A DNA stretch of 40,785 bases from Gemmatimonadota bacterium (lineage in GTDB: Bacteria; Gemmatimonadota; Gemmatimonadetes; Longimicrobiales; Gaopeijiaceae): positions 1 through 40,785 of the forward strand of contig SKKN01000059.1 in NCBI GenBank assembly GCA_007121455.1, written 5' to 3'. The notes under the pieces are model-generated. The model was not told where the DNA came from. It saw nothing but the letters and a program-made list of their open reading frames with translations, and did not search any database. The position numbers were made by a program, and so were the translations under genes. Shown piece by piece: positions 25,331 through 33,863 of the stretch; the first letter of the stretch is position 1; each line of letters opens with the position of its first letter.

Positions 25331-26224
25331 ATGATCGGCCTTTCAAAATATCCGACCCGCGCTCCCGGAACCCGCGAGGTGCTGGAGCATCCTGTTGCCG
25401 CCCTTGAAAGTGCGTGTCGATGCCGGGACCGGTCGGAACGCATCCGTCCGGCGCCCCCGACGCAGTCCAACGGGGAATCAGGCACAGACACGCTTTCGTG
25501 GCCGAGTGAGGCGCCGTTCACCCAGCAGGACCTGGAGCACATCGAGGTGGGGGACCACCTCGGGTTGATGGCGGACGAGCAGCTCACGGACTCCGACTGG
25601 CTCGTTCCTCTGGTACGGGATGGCTTGCAGGGGGGTGAGCGCGTGCTGGTTCTCTCCGGGCCCGCCCCGGTCGAGAGGCTTCTCGCGCTATTCCAGAGCT
25701 CGGGTATCGAGGAGGAGCCGTTCGTCCGCGGAGGGCAGCTGACCGTCACACCGGCACCGAACCTCTTCATGCGCGACGGCGACTTCGATGCGACCGTCGC
25801 CCTCGCCTTCGTGGAAGCCGAGATCGAGGTCGCGCACGCAGTGGGATACCGCGCGCTGCGCATCATATCGGACATGGGCTGGGCGCTCGAGCAGGTAAGG
25901 GACCACCGTCGGCTCCACCAGTACGAGGAGCACCTGCACCGGATCGTGGCCGGCCGCCCCTGCCTGGCCATCTGCCGGTACCACGATCAGCCGATCCGGA
26001 CCAACGGCAACGGTGCGGCGACAAACCCCGTCCTGTCCTGCCACGCTCGCTGGTTGGGTGCGGATGGGGTGACTCCGCACTTGAACGGCATTCACTCGCC
26101 GGGCGGTGCCTCCTGGCTCACCGATCCGTTGCCGTTCCCGGTGCCCCACGATCCGCTGCTCGACATGCGGAGCAGGTCCTCGGCGCCGAGGAGATCGACC
26201 GGTCTCGAAAAGAGGAACCCCTGA
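25331..26224 (+). CDS. Stand-alone MEDS-domain (DcmR-type sensory) protein
   Basis: A 297-residue soluble protein. After about 70 low-complexity residues it carries a MEDS domain (about 72-235; PF14417 type): EVGDHLGLMADEQL, GLQGGERVLVLSGPAPVERLL, VAHAVGYRALRIISDMGWAL and LHRIVAGRPCLAICRYHDQ follow the family order. MEDS domains were named for methanogen and methylotroph DcmR sensors and are thought to sense small molecules; the ligand here is unknown. ATG 25331 has GAGG six bases upstream; TTG 25316 is an alternative. The last 44 codons run into the 3' end of the convergent GGDEF-EAL gene, so the tail is probably not part of the conserved fold. A sigma-54 type promoter lies upstream. Confidence 0.85.
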   Translation: MIGLSKYPTRAPGTREVLEHPVAALESACRCRDRSERIRPAPPTQSNGESGTDTLSWPSEAPFTQQDLEHIEVGDHLGLMADEQLTDSDWLVPLVRDGLQGGERVLVLSGPAPVERLLALFQSSGIEEEPFVRGGQLTVTPAPNLFMRDGDFDATVALAFVEAEIEVAHAVGYRALRIISDMGWALEQVRDHRRLHQYEEHLHRIVAGRPCLAICRYHDQPIRTNGNGAATNPVLSCHARWLGADGVTPHLNGIHSPGGASWLTDPLPFPVPHDPLLDMRSRSSAPRRSTGLEKRNP

Positions 26225-29070
26225 GCATAGGGACAGGCGAGGCGGTGAAGCGTTTCTCGTTGAGCGGGCGTCTCCACTCCTTCCGCGATCACCTGCATTC
26301 CCAGGCTACGCGCCAGGGCGAGGACGGACCGGACCACCGATCCAGACTCGAACCCCGTCTCGCGTAGATTCCCCACGAACAGCGGGTCCAGCTTGAGCAA
26401 GTCCACCGGGAATCGGGGGAGCGACGCGAGCGTGGAATACCCCCGGCCGAAGTTGTCGATGGAAACTCCAACGCCCATCGAGCCGAGGGCTTCGAGTACC
26501 TCCGAGATCCCCGGTGGCCCCTGGGCGAGGACCTCCTCCGGGATCTCGAGTTGAAGAAAATGCGGATCGACCCCGGTCTCCTCGACCGCCTCTTCGAGAC
26601 CCCGGATCCACATGGGTGCCGTGAGCTCCGAGGCCGACAGGTTCACGCTGAGGATCGGGGGGGCATCGGGCCGGTAGCGGTCCTGCCATGCCCTGAGTTG
26701 TCGGCAGGCTTCCCGTAGCACCCAACGCCCGATCGGGACGAGGAGATTCATTTCCCCGGCAAGGGAGATGAAATCCCCCGGCAGGAGGAGGCCGCGGTCC
26801 GGGTGGTTCCAGCGAAGGAGCGCCTCGAAACCGGCGATCCCCCCGGTGGCCAACTCCACCACGGGTTGGAAGTGGAGAATAAACTGTTCACTCTCGAGCG
26901 CAGCCCGCAGATCGTCCCTCAACTGGGAGAGGGCGAGCATCTCCGCCATGAGTTCGTCGTCTGCGAGGCGGTACCGGCGCCCCCCCTCGCGTTTGGCCCG
27001 GTACATGGCCGCATCGGCATCCCCGAGCATGGCATCCGCATCGGGGTAGTCCGAGTCGCTGAGGACGATACCGATGCTTGCTCCCACCGATACTTCCTCT
27101 CCTCGGAGATCGAAAGACCTGGACAGTTGGGACTCGATCCGATCCGCTACCAGCAAGACATCGCCGATGTGCTCGACGTGCTCGAGGAGGATGACGAACT
27201 CGTCCCCACCAAAGCGCGATACGGTATCCCCCGGCCGAACCGAGTCCTCCAATCGCCGAGCCACGGCGGAGAGAAGCTCATCGCCGATGAGATGCCCGAG
27301 CTGATCGTTGACCTCCTTGAAACCGTCGAGGTCCAGAAAGAGGACGGCGAAGCGGAAGTCGTTCCGCCGCTCGGAGCGCTCGATGAGGCGGCTCAACCGC
27401 TTGAGGAAGACATGGCGGTTCGCGATGCCGGTGAGCGAGTCGCGCTCCGCTTTCCGAAGCGCTTCCTCGACACGCCTCGTCTCCGTCACATCGCGCAGGA
27501 TCGAGATGAACGTCCGAACCTGCCCCTCCGAATTCCTCATGGGAAAGACATCCCACCTCATGAGAAATTGACTCCCATCCTTCCTGTACGCGACGACCTC
27601 CTCCGACGCGGCAGTGCCCCGCTTCAAGCTCTCCCGCACCCTCTCGACCGACTCCGGCTCTGTTTCAGGACCGGAGAGGAGGCGAAAGCTTCGGCCCAGG
27701 ACCTCGAGCTCCGTGTACCCGGTCATCTCCAGAAACGCGGGATTCGCGTAGAGGATGGACGGCCCGCCGCCGCGAAAGCTGGCGGTCGTGATCACGACCG
27801 CCTCCCCCACGCTCCTCAGTGCAGACTGGAGGAGCTGAAGCTCCTCCTCTGCGCCCACTCCGGTTCGCCCCGCCCCCCGCTCATCCGCTTCCTGGGCCTC
27901 GGCACGCGCAAACAATTCCCCAGCGACCCATCCCACCGGCTCGAGGGCTTCGTCCACGTACTCGTCCAACTCCTGCTCGCGGCCGAACGAGAGCTCGAAA
28001 ACACCATGGCAATGGCCCCTGCTCACGACCGGGAGCGCCCATGCTCGACCGAAGACGGCGCCTTCACCGTGCTGATGCTCCGCGACAGGAACTTCCACCG
28101 TCGTATCGGCCCCCCGGACGGGTGAGCCGGCTTCCCACGCCCTCCCCGGGAGCCCCTCTCCTTTTCGAAACCGGGCGCCTCTCACCACCTCCGCCAGAGC
28201 ATCTCGGACATGCGGTTCGTCGCTATGGATGATCCCGCTGGAGACCAGAGCGTCTCCTTCGGCGGTCGGGGTCCAGAGGTGCCCTGCAGGAACTCCCAGT
28301 TCAAGACAGAGATCACCCAGGAAGCGTGTCAGAAGCTCCTTTCCGGAGAATGCTTCCTCCGAGGCGTTCCGAAGTGCTTTGAAGATTCTCGGTACCGGAC
28401 CCACCGCTCGACGGAGCCTCAGTTCCTCCCGGAGCTCCCGCAGGAGCTGCACCCTCTCCTCGACCTCCTTGTCGGGGACGCTTTCGCCCACCTGCAACCA
28501 CCGATCGAACTGCGGATTCGCTCTCGTCCTCCCCGTGAGATCCGCCTCGTCCGGATGCGACAAGAAGCCTCGCAGCAGCAGCTCGGGTGATGCCCGATCG
28601 AGGTTGAAAACGCAGAGGACCGAGCAGACTGGCTCTTCGTCCAGGAGCAGGTTGAGGCCGGCCTCGTAGGCCGTGAGAGCGGGCAGGTCGCCATCCCGTC
28701 TCCCGATCCCCCCCATCTGATGCACGAATCGAACGCCGAAGAATCCTTCCTCCTTCGCGCGTGCCACCTCGGCGCGAACGAGCGACAGAGCGTGGGACCG
28801 GTCCACGAATCCCTCGGGTGAGAACCAGGAGCGAAGCGAATGGAACTCCAGCCGAGCCTCGGCCATGAGGTCTCCCACGTTCAACCCACCGCTCCGGAGC
28901 GCGGCGAACAGCTCCTCGAAGGAGGGGCCCCCGTTCACCCAGATCACCCGCTCCCCGGCGTCGATTCCCTCGCGAGCGAATTCACGCCCCGCAGAGTGAG
29001 CCTCCCCCAGGTCCTGGCAGACGAGGAGAGCGTGACTGCCGACGGGGCCATTGGGTTCGAGCTCACCCAT
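26092..29070 (-). CDS. MEDS-GAF-PAS-GGDEF-EAL signalling protein
   Basis: A 992-residue soluble cyclic-di-GMP enzyme. Domains in order: MEDS (about 10-170), GAF-like (about 230-385), PAS (about 410-535; ITTASFRGGGPSILYANPAF), GGDEF (about 540-700) and EAL (about 720-960). The cyclase site is intact (GGDEF 621-625, N588, D597), and RPGD at 612-615 is a product-inhibition site. The EAL domain keeps E749, K893 and E930, but the metal-binding DDFG motif reads DNFG at 872-875, so phosphodiesterase activity may be weak or lost. ATG 29070 has GAGG seven bases upstream; GTG 29121 is less likely. It converges on, and overlaps by 133 bases, the stand-alone MEDS gene. Confidence 0.92.
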   Translation of the reverse strand: MGELEPNGPVGSHALLVCQDLGEAHSAGREFAREGIDAGERVIWVNGGPSFEELFAALRSGGLNVGDLMAEARLEFHSLRSWFSPEGFVDRSHALSLVRAEVARAKEEGFFGVRFVHQMGGIGRRDGDLPALTAYEAGLNLLLDEEPVCSVLCVFNLDRASPELLLRGFLSHPDEADLTGRTRANPQFDRWLQVGESVPDKEVEERVQLLRELREELRLRRAVGPVPRIFKALRNASEEAFSGKELLTRFLGDLCLELGVPAGHLWTPTAEGDALVSSGIIHSDEPHVRDALAEVVRGARFRKGEGLPGRAWEAGSPVRGADTTVEVPVAEHQHGEGAVFGRAWALPVVSRGHCHGVFELSFGREQELDEYVDEALEPVGWVAGELFARAEAQEADERGAGRTGVGAEEELQLLQSALRSVGEAVVITTASFRGGGPSILYANPAFLEMTGYTELEVLGRSFRLLSGPETEPESVERVRESLKRGTAASEEVVAYRKDGSQFLMRWDVFPMRNSEGQVRTFISILRDVTETRRVEEALRKAERDSLTGIANRHVFLKRLSRLIERSERRNDFRFAVLFLDLDGFKEVNDQLGHLIGDELLSAVARRLEDSVRPGDTVSRFGGDEFVILLEHVEHIGDVLLVADRIESQLSRSFDLRGEEVSVGASIGIVLSDSDYPDADAMLGDADAAMYRAKREGGRRYRLADDELMAEMLALSQLRDDLRAALESEQFILHFQPVVELATGGIAGFEALLRWNHPDRGLLLPGDFISLAGEMNLLVPIGRWVLREACRQLRAWQDRYRPDAPPILSVNLSASELTAPMWIRGLEEAVEETGVDPHFLQLEIPEEVLAQGPPGISEVLEALGSMGVGVSIDNFGRGYSTLASLPRFPVDLLKLDPLFVGNLRETGFESGSVVRSVLALARSLGMQVIAEGVETPAQRETLHRLACPYAQGFLFSRPVDLLGAEDLLRMSSSGSWGTGNGNGSVSQEAPPGE

Positions 29071-29308
29071 AGGCGGACCTCGGAGACCCGGCGAGGGCTG
29101 GGGGCCGAGGCCGCAAGGCACGGAGGCGGAAAGAGCTCATGTCGGTCGAGGGCTCAGGCTGAAGGCTGCGCGGATCCCGTCTCTCCTGGGCCCTCGGTGC
29201 AGAGGCCGTGCCGGAGCGTGAAAGCGCGGGAACCTCGCACAGCGCCATATCTCCAGGAGCCGGTCGCGTGGCGCTCTTCCCGCACCTTGTGGCGATACCG
29301 CGGTCCGG

Positions 29309-29968
29309 CTATGGGACGCGCAAACCGAGTGAGACCACGATCCGTTCCGCGGACTCGGCTGCAGTCCATCGGGTGCCTTCGACGAAATTGTCCCGGTCGA
29401 GTCTGTAGGTTACCGAGGCGAAACCCATTGCGCCGGGGGGCTCCACGCTGAGCCCTACCTCGACCCGGCGGCCTCGCTCCACCGCACCGCGGGCATTGCT
29501 CCTTCCTCCGATCGTGTGGGAGTACCGCCCGGATGCCCATGCGATGTCACGGACGAGGGGTGCACGCACGGAACCACCCATGCTCCAGACGACGAGGCGG
29601 CGGGTGCCCGCCGCGTTAAGCAACCCTCTCACTCGCGCGCCTCCCTCGATCCGCATCCACGGAAGGACACGGACGCCCCCGTGTGCTTCCCCTTCGTGAA
29701 GGTCCCCTCCGGTGCCCGGTCGAGGGCCGTTCAGGACCGAGGCAAGGTAGCGTCCTTCCAGTTCCCCCCACCCGATGACGAGCCTTCCTTCTGCACCGTA
29801 TGCGGCACCTCGCAGCAGAAGGTTCTGGAACTGCGCCTCCTCGATGAGGACGAGCTCGGTCGCTCCTCCAATCACCTCGATCGACGTTCCGCGAAAAAGC
29901 TGACCCTCGAGAGGGAAGGCCAAGCCCGCGAAGAGGAGAACACCGATGCAGAAACCGGGTGGCCTCAA
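29309..29968 (-). CDS. Probable outer-membrane or periplasmic beta-rich protein of unknown function
   Basis: A 219-residue protein with a signal peptide (CIGVLLFAGLAFPLEGQ). The mature part alternates short amphipathic stretches such as EGRLVIGWGELEGRYLASV, GGVRVLPWMRIEGGARV and VEVGLSVEPPGAMGFASV, ending IVVSLGLRVP, as in small beta-barrels whose last strand ends in a hydrophobic residue. I do not recognise a family. The start is TTG 29968, overlapping the stop of the upstream TPR gene (TTGA), and no other start lies nearby, so translation is coupled. It is the third gene of the PEGA/TPR/barrel operon. Confidence 0.65.
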   Translation of the reverse strand: MRPPGFCIGVLLFAGLAFPLEGQLFRGTSIEVIGGATELVLIEEAQFQNLLLRGAAYGAEGRLVIGWGELEGRYLASVLNGPRPGTGGDLHEGEAHGGVRVLPWMRIEGGARVRGLLNAAGTRRLVVWSMGGSVRAPLVRDIAWASGRYSHTIGGRSNARGAVERGRRVEVGLSVEPPGAMGFASVTYRLDRDNFVEGTRWTAAESAERIVVSLGLRVP

Positions 29969-30969
29969 GGATTCGCTCCCGGGGATGCGGACTCATCGAG
30001 GGTGGGTTCGGCCTCCTCGGGCTGGATCCGGAGGAGCGGCATGGTAGGCTCTCTGGTCCCGCGCACGAGGCGGTCCAGGAAGCCGATCGCCCCCGCCACG
30101 ATCGCGGCCGTTCCGAGCGCGGCCCGTCCGCTGCCGCCGACCCTTCCTCGCCCGTGCAGCGACGATGTCCCAACGGCTCGCGGCACGAGCAGAACCGCGG
30201 TCCCGGTGAGGACGCCGAGCGCGAGCGACCCGAGCGCCCTCCGGCCCCACTCCTGCCCCCCAACCTCGGCGTCGGCGACCCCCGCGTCACCGGGCGCGCG
30301 ATCCTCGTCGAGCCAGCGCACGGCGAAGGGAAGAATGGTGTGACGTACGGCGGATCCACCCTCCGTCAGCGAGATGACTCGCAGATGAGCCTCTCCCTCG
30401 AGCACCGGATCCCCTCTCCAGTCGAGGCCATCCCATCCAAGGGAAAGACTGTCACGAACATCGCCTCGGAAAAGGTCACGGATCGGAATGCCGAAGGTGT
30501 CGCTTACATGCACGCGCACAGGGTGGGGCGTCGACACCACCACCTGGATCGACGCCGAATCCCGGCCGGCTCGGATCTCTCCCTCGTCCGTGATTGCCAC
30601 GGCTGCAGCAGGGGTGTCCCGCCGCACTTGGTCGAAGAATCCCGTTACTTCCGGCGGAAACACCAACTCATCGGGTCGGTAGCGTGGATCCGCGATCACG
30701 ACGTTCTGGAATGCCTCTACCGCGGCCTCCCGGTCGCCCCTGAAGAACTCACTTGCGCCGAGGTATGCGAGGGCGCGGGTTCGATCAGGACACCGCGCAC
30801 CGCTCTCTGCCTCCAACGCCCGTCGGAGCAACTCCGTCGCATCGTCGAGACGCAGCTCCCGGTAGGCGATGACACCTTCCTCGATCAACTCCGTGGGACA
30901 GGGTTGCTGTACGAGCTGGGTGGGAAGGAGAAGCGCCGCAATGAGGGCCGAAACGAGCCCCGGAGTCAC
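29965..30969 (-). CDS. TPR-containing exported protein of unknown function
   Basis: A 334-residue protein with an N-terminal signal peptide (LVSALIAALLLPTQLVQQ). TPR-like helices at about 28-95 include EEGVIAYRELRLDDATELLRR broken into two helices and GASEFFRGDREAAVEAFQNV. A beta-rich middle follows, then two hydrophobic segments (about 245-267 and 285-303). The TPR part is followed by ELVFPPEVTGFFDQVRR, a pattern I have seen associated with exported TPR/PEGA proteins. The start is GTG 30969 overlapping the PEGA gene stop (GTGA). Its role is unknown; a scaffold for envelope assembly is the simplest guess. Confidence 0.7.
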   Translation of the reverse strand: MTPGLVSALIAALLLPTQLVQQPCPTELIEEGVIAYRELRLDDATELLRRALEAESGARCPDRTRALAYLGASEFFRGDREAAVEAFQNVVIADPRYRPDELVFPPEVTGFFDQVRRDTPAAAVAITDEGEIRAGRDSASIQVVVSTPHPVRVHVSDTFGIPIRDLFRGDVRDSLSLGWDGLDWRGDPVLEGEAHLRVISLTEGGSAVRHTILPFAVRWLDEDRAPGDAGVADAEVGGQEWGRRALGSLALGVLTGTAVLLVPRAVGTSSLHGRGRVGGSGRAALGTAAIVAGAIGFLDRLVRGTREPTMPLLRIQPEEAEPTLDESASPGANP

Positions 30970-31778
30970 GGGTTCCCCCGGTCGAGAACGATCTCCGTCC
31001 GTCTCACCTCGGAGCCCTCGCTGACCTCGATCTCCTCACGGTACGGAGCGTATCCCTCCCGCTCGATACGCAGAAGGTGAACACCCGGCGGAAGCTCGAG
31101 CCCGACGATCGGCGTGGTACCCACCGCCTCCCCGTTGACATAGACTCGCCCCCACGGGTAGGAGCCTACGTACAGATTGCCAACCGCGTGGTCGGGTGGG
31201 TCGAGCGCGCCCGGTGACAGCTCCCGACCACCGGCCGGTGGAGGCCGGAGGTCGGAAGAGGAGGAGATGACCTCGGGGGCGGACGGAGTCGATAGTATCT
31301 CCGTCCCAGCGACCGATGAAGGTGACTGAGAGGGAGGCGATGGCTCCTGAGCGGCCTCGGCAGGCAGCGATTCCTGGGCGGCCTCGGGAGACGACACGCC
31401 AGGAGTTTGGAGAGCATCACCTTCGAGCTCGGCCTGGGGAGCAACGGTGGGCTGCTCCCCCGCCGGCCCCGCGACTTCCGCGTCCGTCGTTGCACCTTCA
31501 GCGAATGACTCCAGGGCAAACGCTCCCGATCCGGAGGGTGCCGAGGAAGGACCAGAATCGCCCGTCCTCTCACTCGCGAAGAGGTTCGGCTCCCACCGGC
31601 TGGTCAGGAACTCGTCTTCCGCCGTGGGCACTCCATACCAGAGATAGGCTCCGCCTCCGACGAGGAGCAGGGCACCAGCAGCCAGAATCCACCCTCTCAG
31701 GGAAGAACGGGAGCTCTCGGCGCCCTCCGGAGCCGTGGGGACGAGCACCACCGGTTCGTCTTTCTTCTTCCTTTCCAC
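30966..31778 (-). CDS. Membrane-anchored PEGA-domain protein
   Basis: A 270-residue protein. A short basic cytoplasmic N-terminus (MERKKKDEP) and a transmembrane helix (about 29-48, GWILAAGALLLVGGGAYLWY) lead into 140 disordered residues rich in Pro, Ser, Ala and Glu. The C-terminus is a PEGA domain (about 199-268) with VYVNGEAVGTTPIVGLEL and GVHLLRIEREGYAPY. PEGA domains are short beta-sandwiches common on the outside of bacterial membranes. The start is GTG 31778 with GGAGG seven bases upstream. It is first in the three-gene operon. The layout suggests a tether that crosses the periplasm and presents the PEGA domain to a partner, perhaps the TPR protein. Confidence 0.8.
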   Translation of the reverse strand: MERKKKDEPVVLVPTAPEGAESSRSSLRGWILAAGALLLVGGGAYLWYGVPTAEDEFLTSRWEPNLFASERTGDSGPSSAPSGSGAFALESFAEGATTDAEVAGPAGEQPTVAPQAELEGDALQTPGVSSPEAAQESLPAEAAQEPSPPSQSPSSVAGTEILSTPSAPEVISSSSDLRPPPAGGRELSPGALDPPDHAVGNLYVGSYPWGRVYVNGEAVGTTPIVGLELPPGVHLLRIEREGYAPYREEIEVSEGSEVRRTEIVLDRGNP

Positions 31779-31852
31779 CCTCGCTCCTCCCGCCGAAACC
31801 GCCGGCCACCGAACACCGCTGCCTGGGCGCCGATCGTGAGAGGAGAGAGTAG

Positions 31853-31868
31853 GTCAAGATCCATGCCA
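31853..31868 (-). promoter_or_regulatory. Weak sigma-54-like site upstream of the PEGA operon
   Basis: On the minus strand TGGCATGGATCTTGAC has TGGCA and TTG in the right register, but GA replaces the near-invariant GC at -12. It shares the ten bases ATGGATCTTG with the site before the wza-like gene. It is placed 75 bases before the GTG start. It may be a poor promoter or chance. Confidence 0.25.
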
Positions 31869-32032
31869 CCCGGACGAGGAGAGGCGGACCGATAGGGGAA
31901 GTCGACTCAGGCGGAGGGCGGAGAACCTCGCCGGAGTGTCATGACAGGAGCGCCACGGTGTCGTGGAGTCGCCACAGCAGGGGGGCGCCGACGGCGGCGT
32001 GGAGTCGAGCCCGCCTCCGGCCTTCGAACCGA

Positions 32033-33634
32033 TTACCTGCCTGCGGCGAGGAGGTTGCTCTTCTCCAGATTGTGCTTGTCGAGCAGGCGATAGAGCGTGG
32101 TCCGGTCCACCCCGGCGATCCTCGCTGCCTCCGACATGTTGCCCTCTGCCTCCTGAAGGACCCAGGTGAGGTATCGGCGCTCGAAATCGGTGAGGACCCG
32201 GTCACGTGCGCTGTGATAGTCTTCACCCGCAAGGTGTGGTAGTGCGAGGGTGGCCGCTCGCACGCTCTCGATCTCGTCGTCATCGAAGCTGGGAAGCGCC
32301 TCGGGCCCGATCTCCTGGCCGGGCTCCGCCATCACGACCGCGTGCTCGATGACGTTCTCGAGCTCCCTCACATTCCCCTTCCAGGGACGCTGCTGCAGCT
32401 CTCGGATCGCCTCCGACGAAAACGCGGGCGCAGGCAGCCTGGATTCGTGGTGGTGCGACCAGTAATGCTGGAGGAAGTGCCGGATGAGGACCTCGATATC
32501 CTCCGGTCGCTCGCGGAGGGGCGGGATGTGGATGGGAACCACCCGCAGGCGGTAGTACAGATCTTCCCGCAGGCTCCCGTCCCGCACGGCCTCACCCGGA
32601 TCACGATTCGTGGCCGCAATGAATCGAACGTTCACCACCGCATCCGTCTTCGTGCTTCCGACGCGGCGAACGACCCCGTCCTGGATCACGCGGAGGAGCT
32701 TGGCCTGCGTGCTCATGGACATCTCGGCCAGCTCGTCGAGGAGGAGCGTGCCGCCATTCGCTTCCTCCATGAGGCCGGGCTTCTCGCGCACCGCACCGGT
32801 GAAGGCACCCTGTACGTGGCCGAACATCTCGGACTCCAGGAGCGATTCGGGGATCGCAGCGCAGTTCACCGCCACGAGCTCCCGAGAGCTTCTCCGGCTG
32901 TGCTCGTGGATGAACTGGGCGACCATCTCCTTTCCCGTACCTGATTCCCCGGTGATGAAGACCGCCGCATCCGTTCTGGCCACCTTCCTCGCCAGCTCCA
33001 TGACCCGGTGGAACGAGGGTGACTCGCCCAGCAAGCGAACGGTCCCGATGCTCCAGTGGCGATCCTCGCCCTCCTCCTGGAGTCGCTGGGTGTCGCGACT
33101 CACGAGGACGGTGTGGGCGGCCCGGCCGAGGATGATCTGGAGGTGAGTAGCAGAGAACGGCTTGGGGAGGTAGTCCCAGGCGCCCATTCGCAGCGCTTCG
33201 ATGCTCGATTCGACGCTGGGCTTGCCCGTGATGACCAGGACCACGGCATCGGGCCGGACCTCCAGTGCCTTCTCGAGGAGCGCGGTCCCGGGCACCCCGG
33301 TCATGTAGAGATCGAGGAGAATGATGTCGTAGGTCCCCTGCCGCACCCGTTCCTCCGCCTCCACACCGCGACTGCAGGCGGTGACCTTGTACCCCTCGTG
33401 CTCCAGCACGCTGGCGAGACTCTCGAGGAGGGAGGCCTCGTCGTCCACGACGAGAACACGGATCGAGCTTTTCTGCTTCCGGGTGAGCGTTAGCGGTGTG
33501 GTACCCCCCACCTCCGATTCCTCGGGAGGTTCATTTCCGTCGCGTCGCCCCGGGTGCGGAGCCGTACCGCCATCGTACTTCCCCAGCGCACCGTCCTTCG
33601 CCGGGGTGCTCCGACGCTCCCTTTGCCGACCCAT
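32033..33634 (-). CDS. Sigma-54-dependent response regulator, NtrC family
   Basis: A 533-residue enhancer-binding protein. A disordered 57-residue leader precedes a receiver domain (about 58-172) with VVDDE, phospho-acceptor D108, T136 and K158. The AAA+ domain (about 200-435) has Walker A GESGTGKE (229-236), the sigma-54 contact loop GAFTGA (276-281) and LLLDELAEMS. A Fis-type helix-turn-helix ends the protein (GNMSEAARIAGVDRTTLYR). It should open RpoN promoters when phosphorylated. ATG 33634 has GAGGG five bases upstream. No histidine kinase gene is in the window, so its partner is elsewhere. It is divergent from the Wzc-like gene, and its own promoter is an excellent -24/-12 match, suggesting positive autoregulation. 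It resembles regulators of polysaccharide gene clusters. Confidence 0.95.
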   Translation of the reverse strand: MGRQRERRSTPAKDGALGKYDGGTAPHPGRRDGNEPPEESEVGGTTPLTLTRKQKSSIRVLVVDDEASLLESLASVLEHEGYKVTACSRGVEAEERVRQGTYDIILLDLYMTGVPGTALLEKALEVRPDAVVLVITGKPSVESSIEALRMGAWDYLPKPFSATHLQIILGRAAHTVLVSRDTQRLQEEGEDRHWSIGTVRLLGESPSFHRVMELARKVARTDAAVFITGESGTGKEMVAQFIHEHSRRSSRELVAVNCAAIPESLLESEMFGHVQGAFTGAVREKPGLMEEANGGTLLLDELAEMSMSTQAKLLRVIQDGVVRRVGSTKTDAVVNVRFIAATNRDPGEAVRDGSLREDLYYRLRVVPIHIPPLRERPEDIEVLIRHFLQHYWSHHHESRLPAPAFSSEAIRELQQRPWKGNVRELENVIEHAVVMAEPGQEIGPEALPSFDDDEIESVRAATLALPHLAGEDYHSARDRVLTDFERRYLTWVLQEAEGNMSEAARIAGVDRTTLYRLLDKHNLEKSNLLAAGR

Positions 33635-33721
33635 TCAAGCCCTCGCTCATCCATAATTTGATCCGTGCAACGCCCCGGTTGGGGCCCTTCCACATTGCGG
33701 CCTTTCGCCGCGGTAAGGACG

Positions 33722-33737
33722 CAACGTATGTGCCACA
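33722..33737 (-). promoter_or_regulatory. Sigma-54 promoter of the NtrC-family regulator
   Basis: On the minus strand TGGCACATACGTTGCG matches the consensus TGGCACRNNNNTTGCW at every specified position except the last. GG (-24) and GC (-12) are ten bases apart. Transcription would start near 33711, 77 bases before the regulator ATG. Confidence 0.8.
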
Positions 33738-33863
33738 CGGGGGGCTCCCCAAGTTGCGCCATCGCCACTGTCCGAAGGAGGAATAACCACCTCGACGCCG
33801 GGGCGAAAGTTGCCGCCTCCACCGTCGCCGGCGCCGTCAGGACGCAGGCGTTTCAGAGACCTT

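Noticed and set aside
26803-28125. A 440-codon plus-strand frame opposite the GGDEF-EAL gene
   Set aside because: The minus-strand protein has five consecutive recognised domains here; the plus frame has none.
33799-33814. Additional -24/-12-like site CGGGGCGAAAGTTGCC on the plus strand
   Set aside because: GG and GC are in register, but the rest fits poorly, and a much better site lies 130 bases closer to wzc.
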